Source of the DNA: RSA11 sp965652565
GTDB taxonomy: Bacteria > Actinomycetota > Thermoleophilia > Solirubrobacterales > 70-9
Direction: 5' to 3'
NCBI GenBank assembly: GCA_965652565.1
Contig: CBFGWL010000023.1
Span: 1 to 33,912, forward strand
Length of the DNA: 33,912 bases
Shown: positions 23,973-31,768 of the stretch, in pieces
Position numbering within the stretch: the stretch's first letter is position 1
Layout: each line of letters begins with the position of its first letter
Made by a program: the position numbers and the translations under genes
Notes under the pieces: generated by a model
The model's input: the letters and a program-made list of their open reading frames with translations, nothing else
The model's database searches: none
What the model was told of the DNA's origin: nothing

Positions 23973-25172
23973 TTAGTGCGCGTGCCCGTGCTCGGCCGCG
24001 CGGCGCAGCGCCTCATCGGGTAGGGCGCTCGCCAGCCAGGCCGCGATCGCCGTGGTGATCGGCACGGCCACGATCAGGCCGATCGAGCCGACCAGCGTCG
24101 CGACGATCTCGCGCGCGACGACCTCGGTGTTGAGCGCGTTGGCGAGCGCCACGTCGCTCGCGCCGAAGATGAGCAGCACGGGCAGCGCCGCGCCCGCGTA
24201 GGCGAGGACGAGCGTGTTGACGACGGCGGCGACGTGGTCGCGGCCCACCTCGATCGAGCGCGCGTAGAGCTGGCGGAAGCTCTGTGCGGGGTCGGCCGCG
24301 CGCACGGCGAACACGGTCGAGGCCTGGCTCACCGTGACGTCGTCGAGCACGCCGAGCGCACCGATCACCATGCCGGCGAGCAGCAGGCCCTCGAACGAGA
24401 ACTCGACGCCCCCCATCCGCAGCAGGCCGACCTCCTCGTAGGCGAGGCCGGTGAGCTGGGTGAGGTTGGTGAAGAGGATCGCGAGGCCCACCGTCAGCGC
24501 CAGGGCCAGGGTGGTGCCGAGGATCGCCGCGCGGCTCTTCGCGCCGAACCCATGGACGAGCGGGATCGTGATCAGCATGACCGCGAGCGCGCCGCTCACC
24601 GCGACCGGCACGGGCGACTGCCCCGCGAGGATCGCGGGCACGACGAACCCGAGGACGATCACGAGGCTCGCGCCCAGGCCGAGCAGCGAGAGCGCCCCGC
24701 GCAGGCGGGCGAACGCGAGCACGGCGGCGACGTAGAGCAGGGCCAGCCACAGCAGGCTGCCGCCCCGCTCGAAGTCGGCGAAGGAATATGTCGGCTCGGC
24801 GGCCTCGGCCGGCTGACCCTGCTCGCCTTGCTGGGTCTCCGGCGCCTCGGCGCGGGCGAGCCTGATCCCGTCGCCGGGCTGCACGTCCACGGCGTCGCTG
24901 TCGACGCCGAGCGGAACCCTGACGACCTCGTCGCGCTCGGGTCCCTCGAGCAGCCGCGCCTCGACCGTCACGCACGTGCCCTCGGCCGGCAAGCACGGCT
25001 CCGCGACAACGCGCTCGACCTCGGCCGGGTACGTGTCCGCGCCCAGCGCGCCGGGTAGCTCGGGCTTCTCGTCGCCGCTGGGCCACAGTGCCGCCAGTGC
25101 GAAGAGCGTGAGCAGGGCGACGGCGCCGATGGCGAAGTTCACCGCGCGCAGGCGGGTTGAGCGGCTGGGCAT
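23973..25172 (-). CDS. YibE/F family membrane protein
   Basis: The protein has 399 residues. One N-terminal membrane anchor (about 10-30) is followed by an extracytoplasmic segment of about 110 residues with a Cys pair (EPCLPAEGTC). A multi-pass C-terminal domain with about seven membrane helices follows (LLWLALLYVAAVLAFARLRG onward), including the conserved GVLDDVTVSQASTVFAV segment. It ends in a His-rich tail (EHGHAH). This matches the YibE/F-like family; the transported substrate or role is not established. The start has TAGTCT (minus strand, 25181-25186) exactly 8 nt upstream, so it probably has its own leaderless promoter inside the 32-bp gap after the lipoprotein gene. Confidence 0.88.
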   Translation of the reverse strand: MPSRSTRLRAVNFAIGAVALLTLFALAALWPSGDEKPELPGALGADTYPAEVERVVAEPCLPAEGTCVTVEARLLEGPERDEVVRVPLGVDSDAVDVQPGDGIRLARAEAPETQQGEQGQPAEAAEPTYSFADFERGGSLLWLALLYVAAVLAFARLRGALSLLGLGASLVIVLGFVVPAILAGQSPVPVAVSGALAVMLITIPLVHGFGAKSRAAILGTTLALALTVGLAILFTNLTQLTGLAYEEVGLLRMGGVEFSFEGLLLAGMVIGALGVLDDVTVSQASTVFAVRAADPAQSFRQLYARSIEVGRDHVAAVVNTLVLAYAGAALPVLLIFGASDVALANALNTEVVAREIVATLVGSIGLIVAVPITTAIAAWLASALPDEALRRAAEHGHAH

Positions 25173-25180
25173 GGCGGCGC

Positions 25181-25186
25181 AGACTA
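25181..25186 (-). promoter_or_regulatory. Candidate -10 element of the YibE/F gene
   Basis: TAGTCT on the minus strand lies 8 nt before the ATG at 25172 in a 32-bp gap. Confidence 0.35.
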
Positions 25187-25204
25187 GCCCCGGGGGCGGT
25201 CGCG

Positions 25205-25777
25205 TTACTCGGGCTGCAGCTCGGCGTCGAGCGGGCCGAACACCGCCTGCGACTCGAGGTCGCGGCTCACGAAGCCCTCCTCGACGAAGAGGTAGTACGT
25301 CACGCTCGACCCGGGCCTGACCTGGCGCTGCGGCGGGGCGCCGGTGCAGAGCTCCTCGAGGAGGCCCTTGTGCTCACGCCGCGTCTGCGCCGTCGTCGGC
25401 GCCCAGACGAAATCGAGGAGCTCGCAGACGTAGGCGGCCTCGACGGCCTCGCCCGCGGCGAGCGCGTCGCGGTCGGCGGCGAACGTCACCGTGGGCGCGA
25501 GGTCGGGGACGGGGCCGTCGGTGTTGTCGGCGGTGACGCGCAGATACGTGCCGTCCGCGCCGCCCACCGCTTGGCGGTACTGATCCACGCGGGCCAGCAT
25601 CGGATCGGAGCCGGGGCTCACGGAGGTCTCCACGCGCAGCTGCATGCCCGACTGGGTCTCACCCACGAGCGTCCGGCCGGTGGGTTCCTGGGCACCCTCG
25701 TTGCCGTCGTCGCCTCCGCACGCGGCGAGCGCCAGCGCCGCGAGCAGCGCGATCAGTGCGAGTACCTGCCTCTTCAT
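25205..25777 (-). CDS. Lipoprotein of unknown function
   Basis: The protein has 190 residues. The start MKRQVLALIALLAALALAAC gives a clear signal peptide with lipobox LAAC (Cys about residue 20), which is why this start was chosen over upstream codons. After a short acidic linker (GGDDGNEGAQ) the mature part looks beta-rich (GMQLRVETSVSPG, YLRVTADNTDGPVPDLAPTV, SSVTYYLFVEEGF) and contains a Cys pair (VCELL and ELCTG) that could form a disulphide. I do not recognise the family; an extracytoplasmic immunoglobulin-like domain is possible. It is 32 bp upstream of the YibE/F gene on the same strand and divergent from the MMPL gene. Confidence 0.75.
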   Translation of the reverse strand: MKRQVLALIALLAALALAACGGDDGNEGAQEPTGRTLVGETQSGMQLRVETSVSPGSDPMLARVDQYRQAVGGADGTYLRVTADNTDGPVPDLAPTVTFAADRDALAAGEAVEAAYVCELLDFVWAPTTAQTRREHKGLLEELCTGAPPQRQVRPGSSVTYYLFVEEGFVSRDLESQAVFGPLDAELQPE

Positions 25778-25886
25778 CCTGCGTCCAAAAGCCCCCTGCG
25801 CGCCGGGTGGAGAGCGGCCGCCTGGAGGCTGTGAGTCTATGGGCAGCGCGCTTCCTGCGGCAGCCCGGCCGGACCCGCTTGGCGAT

Positions 25887-25894
25887 GCGATACT
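25887..25894 (+). promoter_or_regulatory. Candidate extended -10 of the MMPL gene
   Basis: TGCGATACT (25886-25894) fits an extended -10 (TGn plus a TATACT-like hexamer). It lies 10 nt before the ATG at 25905, in the divergent gap with the lipoprotein gene. Confidence 0.35.
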
Positions 25895-25904
25895 CACGCC
25901 TCGG

Positions 25905-28010
25905 ATGCCAGGGAGAATCGCCAGTCTCATGGCGCGTCGCGGCGCGCGCTGGGCCGTGATCGCGTCGTGGGTCATCCTCGCCGCCGCCGCGCTGCCGTTG
26001 CTCCCGAAGCTGCAGGAGCGCGCCGCCGACGAGAGCGACACCTTTCTCGCGCGCGGCTCCGACTCCGCGCGGGTCGACGAGCTGCTCACCGAACGCTTCC
26101 CCGAGGGCGGCGACTCAACGGCCACGGTCGTCTTCGCGACGGACGGCTCGATCTATGACCAAGTCCCGGAGATCTCGCGGCTCGCCCAGGAGATCTGCGC
26201 CGCGGAGGCGATCCCGGACCTGAAGGGCGTGGGCCTGCCGGGCTCGATCGCGTGCGGTGAGCTCGGCCACGACCTCGCCCCCTCGACGCCGCCCTCGCCG
26301 ATCTCCGCCGACGAGACCACGGCGCTCGCGGGCGTGGTGACGACCGAGGACGACACCGCCTCGGTGGTGCGCGACGTCGAGGCCCTGCGCGAGATCCTGC
26401 CCGGCCCCGAGGGCGAGCCCCTGCGCAGCTACGTGAGCGGCCAGGCGGGGTTCGAGGCCGATCGCGAGGCGGCACTCCAGGGGATCGACGAGACGCTGCT
26501 CGCGATCACGGCCGCGCTCGTGCTGGTGTTGCTCCTGGCGATCTACCGCTCGCCGCTGCTCGCGCTCGTGCCGCTGCTCGTGGCGGGCTGCGCGTACCTG
26601 ATCGCCGCGGCGCTCATCCTGGGCGCGGTGGAGGCTGGGCTGATCGGCGTCTCCGGCCAGGCGACGGCGATCCTCATCGTGCTCATGTTCGGCGCGGGCA
26701 CCGACTACTGCCTGCTCGTGCTCGCCCGCTTCCGCGAGCAGCGCGCCGCCGGCGCCGAGCCCTCGGCGGCGATCGAGGCGGCGGCGGCGCGCACCGGCCC
26801 GGCGATCCTCTCCTCCGGCGCGATCGTCGTGCTCGCCATGCTCGTGCTCGGCCTCGCCGACTTCAACGCGACGCGCGAGATGGGGCCGGTGCTCGCGATC
26901 GGGATCGCGGTGATGGTCGCCGCCGGGCTCACCCTGCTCCCCGCGGTGCTCGTGGCGATCGCCAGCCGCGCGCCCGCGCAGACCCCCGCGGGCGGAGGCG
27001 TGTGGGCGCGCGTAGGTGATCTGGTGCGCAGCAGGCCGACGGCGGTCGCCACGGCGGTCACCGCGCTGCTCGTGCTCGGCGCCCTCGGCAACCTGGGCGG
27101 GCGCGAGCACCTCGACCTCACCGAGCAGTTCCGCGACCGGCCGGAGTCGGTCCTCGGACAGGACCTCGTGCGCGAGAAGTTCCCGGCCGGGCGCGTGGCG
27201 CCGCTGAGCGCGGTCGTGGAGGCCGAGCGCAGCGCGGAGGCGACCGAGGCTCTGCGCCAGGCGCCGGGCGTCGCGGATGCGAACACGGACTCCCAGTCGA
27301 ACGACGGTGAGCTCGTCTCGCTGGAGATCCTGCTCGAGCGCGACCCGTTCTCCGAGGGGGCGCGTGAGCTGATCCCCGAGCTGCGCGAGCGGCTCGCCAC
27401 GGCGGTGGGGGCGGGGGGCACCGCTCTGCTCGGCGGGCTGACCGCGGAGGCGCACGACAACGAGGAGACGATCGCCGCGGACGCGCGGCTGCTCTTCCCG
27501 CTCACCGCCCTCGTCGTCCTCGCCGTGCTCGTCGTCCTGTTCCGATCGCTGATCACGCCGCTTTACGTGGTCGCGACCGTCGTGCTCTCGTTCGCCTTCG
27601 CGCTCGGCGTCTCCTCGCTCGCGTTCAGCGAGGTCTTCGGCCAGCCGGCGTCCGATCCCAACCTGGCCACCTTCGCGTTCATCTTCCTGGTGGCCCTGGG
27701 TGTGGACTACAACATCTTCCTGCTCACCCGCATCCGCGAGGAGCGTGGGCGCGGGCTGGGCGCGGCCGAGGCCGCGGTGGTGGGCCTCGAGCGCACCGGC
27801 GGCGTGATCACATCGGCGGGGCTGATCCTCGCCGGCACGTTCGCGGCGCTGATGGCGCTGGAGCTCGAGTCGCTCTTCCAGGTGGGGTTCACGATCGCGC
27901 TCGGGCTGCTCGTCGACACGTTCCTCGTGCGCGTCTTCCTGGTGCCCGCGATCGCCGTGCGGCTGGGGGAGCGGGGCTGGCCCGCCGCATCCGCTGGATC
28001 GAAAACGTGA
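25905..28010 (+). CDS. MMPL/RND family transporter
   Basis: The protein has 701 residues with the two-fold MMPL layout: a membrane helix, an extracytoplasmic domain and a membrane bundle, repeated. Helix 1 is WAVIASWVILAAAALPLL. The first bundle has GAGTDYCLLVLAR (about residue 265) and the second ALGVDYNIFLLTRIREE (about residue 600), the paired Asp-Tyr sites of the proton relay in this family. MMPL proteins export lipids or other hydrophobic molecules, or act as drug/solute pumps. The start MPGRIASLMARRG matches the usual family N-terminus. In-frame ATGs at 25839 (with GGAGG upstream) and 25929 are alternatives. The next gene begins 6 bp after the stop, so they are probably co-transcribed. 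Confidence 0.9.
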   Translation: MPGRIASLMARRGARWAVIASWVILAAAALPLLPKLQERAADESDTFLARGSDSARVDELLTERFPEGGDSTATVVFATDGSIYDQVPEISRLAQEICAAEAIPDLKGVGLPGSIACGELGHDLAPSTPPSPISADETTALAGVVTTEDDTASVVRDVEALREILPGPEGEPLRSYVSGQAGFEADREAALQGIDETLLAITAALVLVLLLAIYRSPLLALVPLLVAGCAYLIAAALILGAVEAGLIGVSGQATAILIVLMFGAGTDYCLLVLARFREQRAAGAEPSAAIEAAAARTGPAILSSGAIVVLAMLVLGLADFNATREMGPVLAIGIAVMVAAGLTLLPAVLVAIASRAPAQTPAGGGVWARVGDLVRSRPTAVATAVTALLVLGALGNLGGREHLDLTEQFRDRPESVLGQDLVREKFPAGRVAPLSAVVEAERSAEATEALRQAPGVADANTDSQSNDGELVSLEILLERDPFSEGARELIPELRERLATAVGAGGTALLGGLTAEAHDNEETIAADARLLFPLTALVVLAVLVVLFRSLITPLYVVATVVLSFAFALGVSSLAFSEVFGQPASDPNLATFAFIFLVALGVDYNIFLLTRIREERGRGLGAAEAAVVGLERTGGVITSAGLILAGTFAALMALELESLFQVGFTIALGLLVDTFLVRVFLVPAIAVRLGERGWPAASAGSKT

Positions 28011-28016
28011 TCTGCC

Positions 28017-29054
28017 ATGTTTGTCCCGATGCAAATGCTGAGTTCTCTTCCCAGGCTTCGGTTGTTCTTGGCCGCCGCGCTCGCGGCCGGCGTGTTCGCG
28101 GGATGCGGCGGCGACTCGGACGACGGCGGCAACGGCGCTCCGTCGGAGACCGCGCAACAGCAGGTGGAGGAGGCCGCCAACCCGGAGGAGTTCGACTTCC
28201 CGGAGGCGAAGGGGAAGACGCTTCAGCAGATCGCCGACATGGCGCGCACCGGCTTCACCTACGCGCCGGCGACCAGCCACTACGTCACCGGCGAGAACCG
28301 GATGGCGTTCGGCCTGCTCGACGAGAACAACAAGCTGATCTACGCGCCGACCGCGGTCTACATCGCGCCGACGCCGCAGGACAAGGCGCAGGGGCCGTTC
28401 TACGCGCCCACCGACTCGCTGGTGACCAAGCCCTCCTACCGCTCGAAGACCGCGGCGCTGGAGGGTGACCCGGTCGCGGGGATCTACTCGACCGAGATCC
28501 CGCTGCCCAAGGCCGGACGCTACGCCGTGCTCGTGCTCAGCAACATCGGCGGCGAGTGGCGCGGCGCCGCCACCGAGGTGACCGCGCAGGCGCGCGACAC
28601 GATCCCCGCGGTGGGCGAGCGCCCGCCGGCGGTGAAGACCGAGACCTTCGAGGACGCGGGCGCGGACGTCGCGCTCATCGACACGCGCGAGCCGCCGAGC
28701 GACATGCACGAGGTGAGCTTCGACGAGGTCCTCGGCAAGAAGCCGGTTGCGCTCTTGTTCGCAACCCCGGCGCTCTGCCAGAGCCGCGTCTGCGGCCCCG
28801 TGGTCGACATCGCCGAGCAGCTGCGCAACGAGGGCTACGGCGACGACATCGAGTTCATCCACCAGGAGGTCTGGGTCGACAACGACCTGAACAAGGGCCT
28901 GCGCGAGCCGCTGCGCCAGTTCAACCTCCAGACCGAGCCGTGGCTGTTCACGGTGGACGCCGACGGCAAGGTGGCGGCGCGCTTGGAGGGCTCGTTCGGC
29001 CTCGAGGAGTTCGAGGCCGCGCTTAAGGCCGCGGGCGGCGACCCGGACAACTAA
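28017..29054 (+). CDS. Lipoprotein with thioredoxin-like domain
   Basis: The protein has 345 residues. Signal peptide with lipobox VFAGC (Cys at about residue 30), then an acidic low-complexity linker. The middle part (about 60-200) is beta-rich and resembles an immunoglobulin-like domain (YFHAPTD-type strands, GRYAVLVLSNIGG). The C-terminal part (about 230-340) has a thioredoxin-like fold: KKPVALLFATPALCQSRVC, then EVWVDNDLN and EPWLFTVDADGKVAARLEG. The redox motif is C-x4-C (CQSRVC), not the usual C-x2-C. Role unknown; an extracytoplasmic redox or copper-handling protein related to SCO/thioredoxin groups is possible. It follows the MMPL gene by 6 bp. Internal ATGs at 28029 and 28035 are alternative starts. 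Confidence 0.78.
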   Translation: MFVPMQMLSSLPRLRLFLAAALAAGVFAGCGGDSDDGGNGAPSETAQQQVEEAANPEEFDFPEAKGKTLQQIADMARTGFTYAPATSHYVTGENRMAFGLLDENNKLIYAPTAVYIAPTPQDKAQGPFYAPTDSLVTKPSYRSKTAALEGDPVAGIYSTEIPLPKAGRYAVLVLSNIGGEWRGAATEVTAQARDTIPAVGERPPAVKTETFEDAGADVALIDTREPPSDMHEVSFDEVLGKKPVALLFATPALCQSRVCGPVVDIAEQLRNEGYGDDIEFIHQEVWVDNDLNKGLREPLRQFNLQTEPWLFTVDADGKVAARLEGSFGLEEFEAALKAAGGDPDN

Positions 29055-29073
29055 CCCGCGCCCGAGCGCGACA

Positions 29074-29102
29074 TTGTGCCGCCGGGGTGGCGGCTGTAGC
29101 AT
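29074..29102 (+). promoter_or_regulatory. Promoter of tatA (leaderless)
   Basis: TTGTGC (29074-29079), a 17-bp spacer and TAGCAT (29097-29102). The ATG is 6 nt further on and there is no Shine-Dalgarno. Confidence 0.45.
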
Positions 29103-29108
29103 GGGCCC

Positions 29109-29357
29109 ATGCCGAATATCGGACCGCTCGAACTCGTCATCGTCCTGATCATCGCCCTCGTGATCTTCGGGCCGAAGCGGCTGCCCGAGCTGGGGCGTTC
29201 GCTCGGCGGCGGCATGCGCGAGTTCAAGGACTCGGTCACCGGTAAATCCAAGCCGGCGTCCGACGAGGACCAGGGGACCGAGACCGGCCCGGCGGTCGTC
29301 GAGTCGGTTGAGACCGTCGACGGGGAGCTCGTCCCCGAGCGCCCCGCCAAGGCTTAG
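29109..29357 (+). CDS. tatA: Sec-independent translocase subunit TatA/TatE
   Basis: The protein has 82 residues. N-terminal membrane helix (GPLELVIVLIIALVIFG), then the hinge FGPKRLPELGRSLG and amphipathic helix GGGMREFKDSVTG, then an acidic tail. This is the standard TatA layout; TatA oligomers form the conduit of the twin-arginine pathway. TatB and TatC are not in the window. The multicopper oxidase at 14218-15777 carries a twin-arginine signal and would be a client. Confidence 0.93.
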   Translation: MPNIGPLELVIVLIIALVIFGPKRLPELGRSLGGGMREFKDSVTGKSKPASDEDQGTETGPAVVESVETVDGELVPERPAKA

Positions 29358-29385
29358 GCCAATCAGTCCAGACAGCCGGGGAGCC

Positions 29386-29405
29386 GCGGATCCCGCAGGA
29401 TCCGC
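29386..29405. terminator. Hairpin between convergent tatA and LuxR genes
   Basis: GCGGATCC-CGCA-GGATCCGC is a perfect 8-bp stem with a 4-nt loop, in the 74-bp gap between two convergent genes. There is no T-run on either strand, as is common for high-GC actinobacterial terminators, so it may serve both directions. Confidence 0.5.
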
Positions 29406-29431
29406 CGCGCGCGTGGTGGGGTGACCGGACC

Positions 29432-31654
29432 CTACTGGGCCGTGGGAATCGCTTCCGCCGGCTCCGAGCTGCGGATGGAGCCCCTCCGTGGCGGCGCCAA
29501 GAGCCCAGCGTCGCGCGCCCGCTCGACCGCCGCGCTGCGCGACGACACGCCGAGCTTGCGATAGACGGCGCGGGACTGGGTCTTGACGGTGTTCGGCGAC
29601 AGGCAGAGGGCCTCGCCGATCTCGCGAAACGAAAGGTGGCTCGGTAGGAACTGCAGGGTCCGTAGTTCGGCCTTGGTGAGCGCGTCGTCACCCTCGAGGC
29701 GTCTACCGCGCCGGGCCGCGGCCGCCCGTCGCGCGCTGTCTCGCCACTGGAGAAGGGTCGCCGCATCGGGCACCCGCGCGAGCGCCGCGTCGGCGACATC
29801 GAGCGCGGCGCTGGCGCGCCCCGGCTCTTCGAGCCGTAGCCAGGCACGGGCGAGCACTAGGGCAACCTCGGCCGAGTACCAGGCGGGGAGCTCATCGGTC
29901 GCATCCAGGGCCTGCTGGCTGCGCTGCGCTGACGCGAAGGCCCTCTGCGTCTCACCCTCCTCGCTGCGCGCCAGCGCTTCGACCGCGTAGGCGACGATCG
30001 CGCTCGCGGTGCCGTTGAGGCCGCACCGCTCGATCTGCTCGTGAGCGTGGGCGAGCAGACCCCGGGCGTGCGCGGGGTCGCCGTGGCTCACCTCGATCAT
30101 CCCGAGCTGAGCGAGCGCGCTCGCCTGGATGAGCGGGGAGGCGATGCTCCCGCGGCGTGCCGCCTCCTGCAAGAGCGGGGTTGCGCGCTCGGGTTGCCCG
30201 CCCAGCAGGGCGGCGATTCCGCGGTATAGATACGCGGCGCACTGCCACGGATCGTCCCGCGCGTACAGCTCTGCTGCACGGGAGGCCTTGGTTCCCATGC
30301 CGAGTGCGCCATCGACTCCCAGCGCCGCCTCCAGGAGGAGCAGATCGGCTCGGTGCTTTGTGCGCATCGCCCGATTCCGGCCGATGCCCGCCGCGGCCAC
30401 GCGCGCCCACCCGACCGCTCGTGCGCCCTTGCCCCGGACCAGGTTGCAGTGCGCCGCGGTGAGCGCCAGGGGCACGCTGGCGGCGACCTGTCGCTCGCCG
30501 AGGGCGTCCAGCCACGCCGCCACCTTGCTGATCTCGCCGCGCCCGCTCATTTCCGGGAACGCGTCCCACATGAGCTCGCCCGCGGTGTGGACGGCATGGC
30601 CCGCGATGGCGTGGTGCATCGCGCGATCGCGCTCACCCCGTTCGTCGAACCAGCGGATCGCGCGGGTGCGCAATCGGGTCTCGAGCTTCGGATGCTCGAG
30701 GTGAAGCTCGGAACGCAGCATCTCCTCGAGTGGGGGGACGAGGCGGAAGGCCTCGTCGCGCCGATCGAGCGGGACCAGCAAGCTGCGGTCGCGGGCCAGC
30801 CGGCGCAGGGATCGGGCGGAGCCGGAGCGCCTGAGCACGGCGTCGCACGCCGCTCCGGAGAACTCTTCGAGCAGTGAGCTCTGCATCATGAGCTCCACGT
30901 CATCCCGGGACAGGTCCGCCAGGATCTCCTCCCGCACGTAGTCGGCGAGCGCACGATCGTCGCCGCCGAAGGCGACGACCGCAGCTCCGAGGTCCTCTCG
31001 GGAATCGAGCGCGAGTCCGGCGAGCTGGACGCCTGCCGGCCACCCCCCGATCCGCGGCGCGAGCGCCTGGCGCTGTGCCTGGGTCAGCCGCGGGGCGAGC
31101 TCAGCCAGGGCCGCCTCGCTCTCCGTTGCGCTCAGAGCGAGCTCGGCCGCGCCGAGCTCCACGATGCTGCGCTCGGCGCGCATGCGAGCGAGGGGAAGCG
31201 TCGGCCGCACGCGTGTGGCGACCGCCACCTGGCTGCCGGCGGGGATCGCCTCGATCAGGTCCCTGACGTCCCGGTGGCGCGGTCGGGCCAGCGCGTGTAG
31301 ATCGTCGAGGACGAGCACGAACGGTGGCGGGACGCTGCCGAGCGAGTCGAGGATCGCGCTTTGCAGCGCGGCCGGCTGGCGCGCGCGGCGGCGAACCGCG
31401 GCGCGCAATCGCCGATCGTCCGGGCGGACCTCGGCGAGGGCGCCCGCCACCGCCCGCAGGAACGCGGCTCGATCACGATGGGCCGGGCCACATCGCAACC
31501 AGGCAAAGGGCCGGTGGTCGACCACCTGCCACGACGCGAGGCAGGTGGTCTTTCCGTAACCGGCCGGAGCGTGCAACAACACCAGCGGTGCCGCTGGTGA
31601 CCCAGTCAGAAACGAGGTGAGTCGCGGCGGCGCTGATGTATCGCGGTGGAGCAT
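29432..31654 (-). CDS. MalT-like STAND LuxR family transcriptional regulator
   Basis: The protein has 740 residues. The N-terminal STAND ATPase has Walker A APAGYGKTT (residues 29-37) and Walker B FVLVLDDLH (112-120). The centre (about 300-640) is helical and Ala/Leu-rich like TPR repeats of the MalT class (CQAAYLYRGIAALLGG-like segments). The C-terminal LuxR helix-turn-helix is LTKAELRTLQFLPSHLSFR followed by EIGEALCLSPNTVKTQ (about 660-725). Such regulators need ATP and an inducer, often a sugar, to form active oligomers. No target is identified. Because the window holds a sugar-processing operon, control of that operon is possible but speculative. It is convergent with tatA. Confidence 0.9.
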   Translation of the reverse strand: MLHRDTSAPPRLTSFLTGSPAAPLVLLHAPAGYGKTTCLASWQVVDHRPFAWLRCGPAHRDRAAFLRAVAGALAEVRPDDRRLRAAVRRRARQPAALQSAILDSLGSVPPPFVLVLDDLHALARPRHRDVRDLIEAIPAGSQVAVATRVRPTLPLARMRAERSIVELGAAELALSATESEAALAELAPRLTQAQRQALAPRIGGWPAGVQLAGLALDSREDLGAAVVAFGGDDRALADYVREEILADLSRDDVELMMQSSLLEEFSGAACDAVLRRSGSARSLRRLARDRSLLVPLDRRDEAFRLVPPLEEMLRSELHLEHPKLETRLRTRAIRWFDERGERDRAMHHAIAGHAVHTAGELMWDAFPEMSGRGEISKVAAWLDALGERQVAASVPLALTAAHCNLVRGKGARAVGWARVAAAGIGRNRAMRTKHRADLLLLEAALGVDGALGMGTKASRAAELYARDDPWQCAAYLYRGIAALLGGQPERATPLLQEAARRGSIASPLIQASALAQLGMIEVSHGDPAHARGLLAHAHEQIERCGLNGTASAIVAYAVEALARSEEGETQRAFASAQRSQQALDATDELPAWYSAEVALVLARAWLRLEEPGRASAALDVADAALARVPDAATLLQWRDSARRAAAARRGRRLEGDDALTKAELRTLQFLPSHLSFREIGEALCLSPNTVKTQSRAVYRKLGVSSRSAAVERARDAGLLAPPRRGSIRSSEPAEAIPTAQ

Positions 31655-31768
31655 CGCATCGCCCCTGGCGCGACCCTAGACCCCACGTCGGTCGCATCAC
31701 GGGGTGAATTCCGCCCGGGTCTGCACGCTGCGCCAGTGAGCCGCCCGGTCCGGCTCCGGGCCTTCGCG

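Noticed and set aside
26115..29102. Long minus-strand open frame of about 995 codons
   Set aside because: Antisense to the MMPL and thioredoxin-like genes; His/Arg/Glu-rich nonsense composition.
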